Origin: Calamus simplicifolius
Lineage: Eukaryota; Streptophyta; Magnoliopsida; Arecales; Arecaceae
Direction: 5' to 3'
NCBI GenBank assembly: GCA_900491605.1
Contig: UESW01001857.1
Location: 277,482 to 341,481, forward strand
DNA length: 64,000 nt
How positions within the stretch are numbered: the first letter of the stretch is position 1; every line of letters starts with the position of its first letter. The notes beneath the pieces are model-generated. The model saw only the letters and a list, made by a program, of their open reading frames with translations. It searched no databases and was not told the origin of the DNA. Shown here piece by piece: positions 19,601 through 29,707 of this stretch. A program made the position numbers and the translations under genes.

Positions 19601-20782
19601 ATTGATGATACCCAGGTATGGGTTTGCTCTTAAGAATAGGGTTGGATCCAAACGGCTCACTAGGTATCATCGCTAGCCCCTTATATTCAACTAGGTATGA
19701 GATATTGAAGGTTGAGCTAATGCTAAATTTGGATGGTAACTCAAGTACATAGGCATTAGGTCTAACTTTCTTTATCACTTTGAAGGGTCCAGCTCTACGG
19801 GTATATAACTTTTTCATAGTCCCTAGAGAAAATCGCTTAGGTCTAAGCCTAATCATAACATAATCTTCTTCAATAAATTCTTTAACTCTCTTTCAAGAAT
19901 TAGCTATGTTTTTATAAGTATCATTGCTCAAATTAATCTTATTGATAATTTTCTTATGCAGATCTCTAATATGTTGTGCAAACAATTCAGCTGACTCAGA
20001 GACTCATGCATGTATGGGCAAAGGGATTAGGTCTATGGATCTATTAGGCTTATAACTATGGACAATCTCAAATGGACTCTTGCTTATGGTCCTATTAACT
20101 GAACTGTTGTAGGTAAATTCGGCTCTAGGTAACAAAAGGTCTCAATTTTTAGTGTTTTCACCTACAAGATATCTCAATAAGTTTTTAAGAATTCGGTTCA
20201 CTACTTCAGTCTGGCCATCGGTTTGAGGATGATAGGAGGTAAAAAATTTGAGCTTAGTTCCTAACATGTGCCAAAGGGTTTTGCAAAAGTAACTCATGAA
20301 TCGGACATTCCTATCAGAGACAATGGTTTTTGGTAGGCCATGTAATATAATCACTTCATCTGAGAAAAGTTTGGCCACCTTGGAGGCATCAAAGCTTGGG
20401 AACATAGTATGAAATGAGCCATCTTGGAGAATCTATCAACCACAACATAGATTGAATCATGTCTCCTTTGGTTCTTAGCCAATCTTAACACAAAATCCAT
20501 ACTAAGGTCTTGCCAAGGATAATCGGGCACAAGTAACAGGGTATAAAGGCTAGTGTTTTGCTTTTGCTATTTTGCTACAGCACAAGTTCGACATCTAGCT
20601 ATAATTTGGATGATGTTCCTTTTAATACTTGGCCAATAGAACTGGTCCTCAATTGCTAGAATGGTTTTGTTCCTACCGAAATGACCAGCTAGACCTCCTG
20701 CATGGGTTTCCCAAACTAGAAATTCTCTAATGAAAGTCCTAGCTAGGAATACACAACTTATTGTCCTTAAAGAGGTAGCCAT
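19599..20782 (-). pseudogene. Chromovirus integrase
   Basis: 20782-20567 carries the HHCC zinc region (ETHAGGLAGHFGRNKTI, FYWPSIKRN, ARCRTCAVAK). From about 20525 to 20400 the first catalytic Asp lies in LSMDFVLRLAKNQ, with the conserved DRFSKMAHF block. 20405-20142 has the second Asp in IVSDRNVRFMSYF and the Glu in QTDGQTEVVNRILKN. 19856-19599 is the C-terminal barrel region (MIRLRPKRFSLGTMKKLYTR, RAGPFKVIKKV, STFNISYLVEYKG). Frames change at several points and stops separate the pieces, so no functional protein is possible. The chromodomain follows. Confidence 0.88.
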
Positions 20783-20899
20783 CCTGAGGGGTATACTTAC
20801 TATACGAACTAGATGGTCCTTGTTTCACAGATCAATAGATTTCACTAAAATCGAGATAGGTTTTATATTCCTCTTTTAGTTTGTCAAATCCTACGACTT

Positions 20900-22110
20900 C
20901 AATCCTAACAGAATTAAGAGCATGGATCGATGGCTAAGGGCATCAGCAACCTTATTTTCAATACCAGCACGGTGTTTCAATATAAAAGTGTAGGCTTGAA
21001 TGTATTATACCCACTTACCGTGCCTAAGGTTCAGTTTCTTCTGTGAATTAAGGAATTGGAGTGCCTCATGATCAGAGTATAAAATAAATTTCTACGGTAG
21101 TAAATAATGTCTCCAATATCTTAGAGCTTAAATTATCACGTAAAAATCCTTATCATAAGTCGAGTACCTAAGCTTAGCCTCATTCAATTTCTCACTAAAG
21201 AAGGCTATGGGATGATTTTCTTAACTTAAGACTCCTCCTATACCCACTCCAGAAGCATCACAAGCAACCTCAAAGGCATTTGAAAATTGGGTAACCTCAA
21301 AATGGGTGCTTGGATCATCTTTTTCTTAATGCTAGGAAGGCTTGACCTGCAGCTTTAGTCCATTCAAAGGTTTCCTTCTTAATGCAATCAGTGATGGATT
21401 CAACTATAGAGCTAAATCCATGAATAAATCATCTATAGAAGGTAGCAAGGCCATGGAAGCTACGCACATCATGTATACTAGTAGGTATTGGCCACTCAAT
21501 TATGGACTTAATCTTTTTTAGATCAGCTAATACTCCTTCGAGGGTCACTACAAATCCTAAAATGGTGACTCTATGGGTCAAGAACTCGCATTTATTCAAA
21601 TTGACATAGAGGCTATCTTTCCTAGGGGCTTGATAGACTTGTCAGACGTTGCTTAGGTGGTCTTCTTTGGTCCTACTGTAGATCAAAATATCATCAAAAT
21701 AAACTACAAATCGTTCAATGAATGTTCTTAGAACTTGGGTCATGATCTTCATTAAAGTACTATAAGCATTGGACAATCCAAAAGGCATTACTATCCATTC
21801 ATAAAGACCATCCTTAATCTTAAAAACTAATTTTCACTCATCCCCAGGTCTGATCCTAACTTGATGATAGCCACTCTTAAGGTCAATCTTAGAAAAAAAT
21901 AGTTGTTCTGACCATCATATCTAGTATGTCATCAAAACGAAAAATGAAAAAATGATACTTAACTGTTATTTTGTTAATAGCTCAACTATCAATGCACATC
22001 CTCCAAGTGCTATCTTTCTTGGGGGTTAAAAGGGTAGGTACTACACATGGACTTAGACTTTTTTTTAATAAATTTCTTCTTGAGGAGTTCTCCAACCTAT
22101 TTTTATAATT
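20900..22110 (-). pseudogene. Chromovirus reverse transcriptase and RNase H
   Basis: On the minus strand from about 22060 to 21640 the RT blocks are readable in fragments: RMCIDS, FSKIDLKSGYHQVRIRPGDE, VMPFGLSNAYSTLMKIMTQV and the catalytic VVYFDDILIYSRTKEDHL. Further down (21600-21300) come LGFVVTLEGVLADLKKIKSI and an FEWTKAAGQAF-type block leading into RNase H (21250-20900). Many stops interrupt all parts. The order RT then RNase H then integrase identifies Ty3-gypsy. Confidence 0.85.
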
Positions 22111-22299
22111 CTAAGTGCTTAGTGGGATTCATCCTATAATGTGGAAGATTAAGCAAAGTGGCTTCTGGGACTAGATCTATAGTATTGTATGTCCCTTAAA
22201 GGTGGTAATTAATCAGAAAGTTCTTCAGGAAACACATTTTGGAACTCTTTCAAAAATTATACTACCTCCTAAGGGTGTTATTTTTGGGTTTGATCATGA

Positions 22300-22720
22300 T
22301 TTTCTCTAGTAGTTAAGATCCAAACTGGTGAACCCTCAGTGATCTCACGCTCTAGTTCTTTAGCCTGATCATATTTAATCTTGATTTTTTCTCTTTTAGG
22401 TTACTAGATTCGCTCTTAATATAATTATTAGGTAGAGTTAGGTTTATCACAAGTTTCTTTCCATGATGGTTAAAGAAGTAGGAGTTGGATCGACCATATA
22501 GGATAGTATCATGGTCATATAACCAAGGTCGACCTAAGATGATATTGCTAACTCCCATAGAAAGGACATCACATCACACCTTTTCTTGATAGGATTATAG
22601 TTGGATCATGACTTGGCATCTCAGTTTAATGAGGATGAAAGTTGAGTCTATCCAGGATACCTTATAGGGTTGGAATGGAAAACCATAGATAAACCTAGGG
22701 TTTTGACAACACTAGTTGAT
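22300..22720 (-). pseudogene. Chromovirus protease region
   Basis: 22558-22352 reads MGVSNIILGRPWLYDHDTIL and GKKLVINLTLPNNYIKSESS. ILGRPWLYDHD is the conserved C-terminal segment of plant gypsy aspartic proteases. The catalytic D-S/T-G upstream (about 22700-22750) is not clearly readable, probably because of stops or frameshifts. Confidence 0.65.
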
Positions 22721-22818
22721 ATAGCATTAACATAGCTTTCGCTATCTATAATGATCCTACATATCTTTTCTCCTAACTTCACAAATGTCTATAGGATATG
22801 GGTCCTACGCCAATCCTC

Positions 22819-24000
22819 TTATTCTTTGGTTTGGGTCAAGATACATCTAATAACTCTTAATAAATCAGATGACTCAATGACTTCCTTATCTCCTTCATAT
22901 TCATCCACTAAGTGTATTCTAACTTCATACACTTCTCCTTCATGCTCATCAGTGGGTTCAAGATCTTCTTCCTCTATTTCTTCCATGTGTAGGGATTGGA
23001 TTGGGCATTGACTAGTATAGTGTCCCAATTTATGACATCTAAAACAAGGAGTATTAGGATTAGGATTCCTTTGAACTTCGGATGACTTACCCTTATTTTT
23101 CTTGTGGGTCAATGGGGTGTTAGGAGTAGGTCGGCTTGGGTGCACTTGACTAGACCCTGATTTTTATTAAGGGTACCATTCCTAGTGGGTTCAGGTTAAT
23201 GGATTATGGGTTCCCTTTTGAATCTCTCGTACTCTCTAGCAATCTGATAAGCATATTCAAGATCATGGACTTTTTTAAAAAATAATTATCTCTAAATATC
23301 CTCACGTAGTCCAACCCTAAATCTAGATAGGGTCACAGCTTCAGATTCATCTATGCTACACCTCATGACATATTCATCAAATCTGGCTATGTATTCAGAT
23401 ACAGTCTTGCTTTCCTAACTCAGCCTCTGTCGTTGATCTAAAAGTCTCTGATGATAGGATATAGAGATATACTTTTCCCTAAGCTTATGTTTTATGGCTC
23501 TCTAGGTAGCTATGGGTATGTCTTCCCTTTGCCTAGTTATCCTTTCAACATTCTCTCAGTATAGTCTAGCCTAGCAAACTAACCTGAGTTTAACAAACTT
23601 AAACTTTCTCTCTTCAGACATTTCATACCACTCAAAGTACTGGTCCATATCTACTTCATAATCAGTGTATACCTTAGGGTCAAGATTGCCATCAAATGTA
23701 GGTGCTTCTAATCTGATGTTCCTAATGGCTCTCTCATCTTGGTCCATAAAATCATGATTGGGTCTCCTCTGATTAAGCTTCAAGATTGGGTCATGGCATG
23801 GGGCTCTTCTAGGGTTGAGAAGTGTCTCAAACTCATGCTTAGTATGGGTCTCATGGGTTTCTTCTAGGGTCTCTACCCATGTCTCCATTTGGGTGAACCT
23901 ATGGTTCAATTGGGCAAGCTATTCAGTAATGGCCCTCAATTGGGTTTTGAGATTAGATTCCATGGTTAAACTAGATTGGGCTTGGGGCTGATGGTAATGG
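22819..24000 (-). pseudogene. Chromovirus gag with CCHC zinc knuckle
   Basis: 23909-23571 reads RNIRLEAPTFDGNLDPKVYT and DMDQYFEWYEMSEERKFKFV, a typical gypsy gag segment. 23145-22819 carries the intact CCHC knuckle CFRCHKLGHYTSQCP followed by an acidic tail (HMEEIEEEDLEPTDEHEGE). Sequence between them is gag-like with stops. The reading direction and position near the 5' LTR fit the element order. Confidence 0.85.
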
Positions 24001-24473
24001 GTCCTAACCTGATGGTCATGCAACATACAAATTCATTCTAGATTTCTAGACCTAAAAGCTCAAGCAGAATGAATCAACTCAACTTACAATCAACTCAACA
24101 ATTATTATTTTCACTGGCTAGGTAAGAGGTGGCGTTGTGGGAGGCTCTCCCTGCTCTCCTAGGGACCTAATTAGAGAACCACAAGTCCACTTAAGGCATT
24201 TGCCATTAGACTCCTAGTCTTAGACACCACTTTCAAAAAATAACTAAAGGATTGAGTGTACTAGTTATATCACAATACTTGGAACTCAACCATATGGGTG
24301 TCCCTAGCTTTGCTTTAGTTTTCTACTCAATTTTAATTAGGCTTGGGATTGAGATAAGGGTGATTATTTTGGGCCCAAGGAAAGGTGATGAAATCCTTCC
24401 CTTACCTGAGATAGAAAAATTGCCTTTAAGTGAATTTAGTGACGCATGCACACATATATGAAAACCTAAAGTA

Positions 24474-24539
<66 letters not shown>

Positions 24540-24856
24540 AGATCTAAAAATAAAAATAAAAATTATAGATTTAATAAAGATTAATTAGATGATTGATGGA
24601 TGCAAAGATAAATGGGGTGTTCAATGTGCTAAAAAAATTAAGCAGTTCAAGCAATCACAAATGCAATCACACATCAAGAAAGTAATTAGCACATCAAAAC
24701 TTTAAGTTAAGGGTCTCATGTTCGGTCATAGCTCATTACTCCCATGAATTATGACAGTATACTTTTGTATACCCGCTCAGGAGGCATAAAATCCTAAATA
24801 ATGCATTTTTTTTAGCATATAAAAATTTTTAGCACTATGCATGAATATGTTCTAGC
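24001..24856 (-). other. Chromovirus 5' untranslated leader
   Basis: I see no coding potential between gag and the primer-binding site. The stretch is AT-rich and holds the CA/TA microsatellite at 24479-24532. Confidence 0.55.
24479..24532. repeat. CA/TA compound microsatellite
   Basis: About 14 CA units run directly into about 13 TA units in the chromovirus 5' leader. Confidence 0.95.
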
Positions 24857-24873
24857 TTGTCTCTGATAACAAA
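24857..24873 (-). promoter_or_regulatory. Chromovirus primer-binding site, tRNA-iMet-like
   Basis: The minus strand reads TTTGTTATCAGAGACAAG next to the LTR. TATCAGAG matches the initiator-Met primer site; the flanking bases have diverged. Confidence 0.6.
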
Positions 24874-24874
24874 T

Positions 24875-25981
24875 TGATTGGGGATGTACTATGCAAAAGA
24901 TTAATGTAGAGTAATGGTTCAGATTTTAAGATGCTTTACTTTTTAAAATGAGTAAGAATAAACTAAGGATGAATATGCAAAGAGTAAAGTAACTATCCAC
25001 ATAACATGATTCATTAAGTAATAAAGAAAACAAGATCATAGGGTTGAGATACCACTACTTAGAACATATTCTTTCTTTAACAAACCAGAACTTATAAGAA
25101 GGGATGACTCTGATTACTAGGCAATGATGGTCTTCATCTAAAAGATTGGATCACACAACTTTCAAGATGGGTGCCTGGAAGAAGAAGCTATGCTCTCATG
25201 GATGTTTTAGCTTTTCTTCATATGGTTCAGGAGGCAAGGAGGACTTTATCTAAGGATCATAGCACCTTGACGTCTTGGGGCTGGGATGCTTGGAACAGAT
25301 GTTGGAATGGATATTTATTGGGCCTCTCACCCTCTCTCTCACGGAGTGTCAATGCTCAGGAGCATAGGAAAATAGAAAAAGATGACTTTTTTGTTCATTA
25401 ATCATTAATTATTTTTTACAAGAAGAAGGGAGGATTTTTTTATAATAAACCCTAATCCTTGAATTACATGGAAAAAAAGAGAAAATAAAGGTGCCATATT
25501 ATTTTTAAATAAAAAGATAGGCAGCATCTTGAAATAAGAAAAAGATATCAGGGGATGACGCCATATTCTGCTTTTTATAAGGGGTAGGCAGCAAGTCACC
25601 TTTTATAAGGAGCTTATTTGCTTCCTTTTATACTGAGATGACTTCATAAAAATCTTGAATGCCCTAATTGAGTAGATGGCACCTACTTTGACTGAGATTC
25701 CATGTGGCTGCTGAGGTAGCGCACTGAATGTGGTCCTTCTTGGTCTTGGGTCTTCAACTTCTTACACTTTGATTCAATAAATCTTGACTTGACTCAAATA
25801 AAAATCACTGGACTCGTACTGACAAAACTTGATTACAAGACTTAAAGTCAAACCAATATAAAGTAAGAAATCCATAATGACTCTGAACTCAAATGGATTG
25901 ATAGAAATCAAAAGTCTAACTACATCAATCATAAATCCATAATGAGCTCAATAACCTCTGTCTGATCCTGATGCCCGCACA
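24875..25981 (-). repeat. Chromovirus 5' LTR (uninterrupted)
   Basis: It pairs with 8229-9031 plus 19063-19363 and is about 1.1 kb. It reads through the SIRE-2 target site (GAGTAGATGGCACCTACTTT, 25670-25689) without interruption, so it preserves the pre-insertion state. The inner end next to the primer site is near 24875-24879. The outer end (CCCGCACA) is near 25979-25981. Confidence 0.88.
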
Positions 25982-26412
25982 CAGATTGTCTGCAGCACCA
26001 CCATCCTTAGCACCATCACCATTAGCAGCACCAGCATTAGCATCAGCATCAGTAGCAATACAGCAAATCCATCTCCGACCTACACTAAAAGTTTAATGAA
26101 AAAAATGAGAGATGAGATGAGTTCACAGCTTCTTGGGATTAGACAGTTAATCTATGGATTAGATGAAAGGCTGGGCAATCTGGAAGATTCATTTAAAATC
26201 TCAACTGAAAATTTTAAGACCAATTTGGAATCCATATCTAAGAAACTTGAAGACATTGTGATGGCTCCAATGACTTTTTCTCATCATCGACAAAGCTTCA
26301 AGTTGATATTCAGTATGCAGGGTCACAAATTGAAAAAATGATGAATTACTTCAGAAAGACACAAAAGGATGGCATGGGAGAGATCCTGGAGCAGCTCAAG
26401 AGGATACTTAGA
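25982..26412 (+). pseudogene. Element B ORF3, C-terminal third
   Basis: The start is a Pro/Ala-rich hinge (AAPPSLAPSPLAAPALASAS in one frame). Then, after a frame change, MKKMRDEMSSQLLGIRQLIY, GLDERLGNLEDSFKISTENF and LESISKKLEDIV follow, a heptad-rich segment equivalent to the C-terminal coiled coil of SIRE-2 ORF3. It joins the part at 7278-8228 across the chromovirus insertion. The frame breaks near 26340. Confidence 0.78.
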
Positions 26413-26868
26413 TGATCTCTTCCAGCATATCCACCCTATCTTACCTTGGACTTTAGGATGTTATAGTTTTCTTTCTTAGAAATTATAATTACAGTTTGTA
26501 TCTAGGACTTAAGATGACACTTTGTATGTTACATGCTTAACTTGTACACATGTATGCTTAACCTTGCCTTGACCTTGACTGTAATGAATATGTATGTTGA
26601 ACTCTTCTTTTGTTAATAATGAAAGGAGTGTTTTAATGTTATGCAATGGTTTGCTTTGTATTCACTTTGTGCTTTATTCTTCTAATGTTAATGTAATTCA
26701 ATTCTATATGATTTCCATATCTATCCTGAGCTATATCTATCCTCCTATAATTCTTCTTTGACTTTTTTGTTGATGACAAAAAAGGAAAAAATAGGTATGT
26801 ATATGCATATTGATCTAATGGACAAATGATATGCATATACTAAGGGAGAGTATATACTCAGGGGAAGT
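26413..26868 (+). other. Element B 3' untranslated region and polypurine tract
   Basis: No ORF of note. A region of the type TTTTTTGTTGATGACAAAAAAGG and a purine-rich stretch (AAGGGAGAG at 26842-26850, CAGGGGAAG at 26859-26867) precede the LTR start, as in SIRE-2 in mirror orientation. Confidence 0.6.
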
Positions 26869-27211
26869 TGTTTTCAATGGAATTAAGAGGAATCATCTCT
26901 CAGCGATGATTCCTCTTAATTTGAGAACACGAAGTCATATTTTGGTTAAAGCAAGGAGTTCACTAGCGTAGATTTAGTTATGCATGTTTGTTTAAGTTTG
27001 CATGGATGATTGTCTTAGCACTGACATCATTATCTAGTAATGTCTCCCTATTATGGTGATGCGTGAATACAAGGTCTTGCATCGATATGGAATTAGATAT
27101 TAATTTGACATGACTGAAATCCTCAACTCCACAACTTCAAATATGCTAGGAAGATACGTTAGAGCAGAAAAGCAGAACTCCTTCTATCCTAGTGGAAGAG
27201 GCCTATAGTAT
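26869..27211 (+). repeat. Element B 3' LTR, first about 340 bp
   Basis: It starts TGTTTTCAATGG right after the polypurine tract and continues until COP-3. It contains a perfect 17-bp stem-loop near its start. It does not resemble the SIRE-1 or SIRE-2 LTRs, which supports a separate family. The LTR end and its partner are not visible. Confidence 0.6.
26881..26921. repeat. Perfect 17-bp inverted repeat with 7-base loop
   Basis: AATTAAGAGGAATCATC (26881-26897), loop TCTCAGC, and its exact complement (26905-26921). It lies 12 bp inside the start of the element B LTR. Confidence 0.93.
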
Positions 27212-29644
27212 TGCTTGAAGGAAATTTCATATATTTTATATGAATCAAATTCATATATCACGCAGTGGAAGATAAAATAAATACGAATTTAATTCCCAAA
27301 GCCTAAGATCATCAGGAACAAATTCAATTAACAAGAAATAACACATGATTTAATAATAGATCATACATATGTTCTTTATTGGGATGAAGCCTGATGAAGC
27401 CGGTAAACGATTTATCACTAGCCGTCCATGTGTCCGACCTCTAATGGTGATCCACGCGAAGATCTTTGGATGATGTCCTCTCAGGATTGGATGATAACCT
27501 TCTTGCGAGGGATGCTAGCGCCTCTTTTCTTTTCAATTGATTTTCCAAATCAAGAGAGAGAACAATTTCTTGATTAAGATCAAATCTTGATCAATCAAGA
27601 GAGAAAAGATTTCTTGATCAAGATTAAATCTTGATCTATCAGAGAAAATAATTTCTTGATCAAGATCAAATCTTGATCAATCAAAAAGAGAAAGAAAGAT
27701 TTCTTCAACAACCAGGAAGAGAGACGTAAGAGAGAGAGGAACTTTCAACCTTCAAGAGAGAAAGGGACGTCCTAGAGAGAGAAAGGGCATTTAGAGAGAA
27801 AGTGGGTGTTAGGCATCCAAGAGAGAGAAAAAGGTGGAGTTAGGCTATCTTTCGAAGGGGTTGTCTCTCTCCTTTTTATACATGAAAAGGATGTTGTGTG
27901 GTTCCATAAAAAGGGGGATTTTGTTTCAACCACTAATCATTCAAGTATATCAAGTTGATAACAAATTATTCTAACAAATTTAGGATATTTATTATAACAA
28001 ATTATCCTAACAAACTTAGGATATTTGTTATCATGATAATGTTAGGATTACAACCACCAAACCATATCCCTAAAAAATAGAAATTTGGTTATCCAATGAA
28101 ACCAACGTCACAATCTTGGATTTGGCTTCATGATGATGCCCCAAATTATGGGTGTTCCCTCCTTCATGATGTGGAGATGTGTCATGTCCATCACATGGAC
28201 ATGGATCCATCCTCCATGTGGCTCGTTCTCAGCCCTCGGTTCAATTGGGTTTCCAAATCAAATCATGCCATCATATGGATCCAATTAAATACCATATTAT
28301 TAATCTCAATTAATCTAAGCCATTCATCATATGGATCAAGCCTAATTAATGGATTTCGTATGTTTATCACATATACAAAAAAATCTTTTCCTTGAACACA
28401 AAAAATCTATTTCTCTATGATGAATCCTATTCATCAATTTCATGTTCCCTCGTTAAGATTGAGTCAAACCCAATCCTAATTAATTGGTCATCTAATTTGA
28501 ATTAAGTCCAACTTAATTCACATTTTAACTTCATCCAAAATCTCCTTAATGCGTGTGATCCATTAGGTCACTTGACACGTTGGTAATAATCATGTCCCTA
28601 ATATTGACCCTAAGGATGGCTTGATCAACACGTTGTTCAAGTCAATTCTTTGATCAAATCAACTCTTTGATTAAGTCAAAGAATCATGATTATAGATCAT
28701 GAGCAGCCTCTAGCGAAGCATCATGACCACCGAAGTGTTAAGGGTTTGTTGATGTGGTCATCAACACTTATCCATGAACGGTTAACGTATGATTCAATCC
28801 TTTGTCACATATCCCAGATCAATCAGTGGTATGGAATGTGTCAACCATGTAATTGATCTTTATTTACTTGATCTGAGAAAAATTGACTCATATGAATTAG
28901 AACTTTGAAACCATTTTGAATTCCAACTCAACTTTGCAAGGATTTAATAGTCAATTTAATCCATCAAGTGGCCATGGGATATAACCCTTTATATCAAGGG
29001 AGACAAATCCTGTTTTGATAAACACCATCTTCATGTGCTTCATGTCATACCCAATCGATACCATATTTGCCATCCATGGCTAGAGCAACGTTTGCATGCC
29101 ATCAAAGCATGACATTCCACATATGAGGTGTAGTAAAGATCTCAAGTCAAAGGATCACTCGCACTACCGTCATCAGAGATCAACCATTGACACTATATAG
29201 AATATCCATATGGGATCTTTAGGCGGGTCATTCAATGCATCGTTACAATAACGACATCCACACACCTATCCAAGTATCTCCATACTTCAGCTTGCGAGAT
29301 CAGCTGCTCACCACAAGGGTAAAGATATGCAATGTGTGCTAGTCTCATCGGCGTTTGATAGTGTCCAATCCTGTCTACGCATCGACTAGGAAAGTTTAAA
29401 GAATTGAACCATAATGTGCAATTTTGGATCTCACAATTTGTAATCTTTATTACAAATTCTATATGCACACTTCACATTCTTTTGGACTTTATCTCAAAGG
29501 TAAAATATATATTATATATATATATATATATAAAAAAAAAAATACCTGGATAGATAAAGAAACCAATAATATTTGATTTGCATTCATAAAGAAATGTGTA
29601 TAAACTAGCATCTAATCCAATTGGATCTAGAGCACACACTAACA
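27212..29644 (-). repeat. COP-3 3' LTR (about 2.4 kb)
   Basis: The left end (TGCTTGAAGGAAATTTCAT) aligns with the inner end of the 5' LTR remnant at 35581. The right end is set by the polypurine tract and a terminal ...CACTAACA at 29644. The LTR is long for a copia element and contains a tandem repeat at 27545-27700 and a TA tract near 29508-29532. Confidence 0.75.
27545..27700. repeat. Tandem repeat in COP-3 LTR (unit about 55 bp, 2.7 copies)
   Basis: Repeated TTTCTTGAT(C/T)AAGAT(C/T)AAATCTTGAT(C/A) segments, each followed by AATCAAGAGAGAAAAGA-type sequence. The core is itself near-palindromic (TTGATCAAGATCAAATCTTGATCAA). Confidence 0.8.
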
Positions 29645-29656
29645 ATCTTTCACTTG
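29645..29656 (-). promoter_or_regulatory. COP-3 polypurine tract
   Basis: Minus-strand CAAGTGAAAGAT abuts the 3' LTR start (TGTTAGTGTG). It is purine-rich and in the expected place. Confidence 0.6.
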
Positions 29657-29707
29657 CACTAGAGCCAATCATCGATGTATCTAATACCAAGTGACAAAGC
29701 ATGACCA

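Larger units (their letters stand above)
8229..25981 (-). mobile_element. Ty3-gypsy chromovirus, minus strand, carrying a nested SIRE-2
   Basis: Two LTR copies of about 1.1 kb bound the element: 3' LTR at 8229-9031 plus 19063-19363, and 5' LTR at about 24875-25981. Between them, reading down, are gag with a zinc knuckle, a protease region, RT, RNase H, integrase and a chromodomain, which is the Ty3-gypsy order. A probable 5-bp target duplication is CAGAC (8224-8228) versus CAGAT (25982-25986). The outer flanks join the two halves of element B ORF3, which confirms the insertion. All coding parts are broken. Confidence 0.88.
25982..27211 (+). mobile_element. Element B, right visible piece
   Basis: Resumes element B after the chromovirus: ORF3 C-terminus, 3' untranslated region with a polypurine tract, and the first part of the 3' LTR, all on the plus strand. 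It is cut at about 27212 by the insertion of COP-3. The rest of the LTR is not recognised beyond COP-3, where the sequence switches to the F1 inverted block. Confidence 0.78.

Noticed and set aside
24323..24505. Frame with a Cys-Val repeat
   Set aside because: Pure translation of the CA microsatellite.
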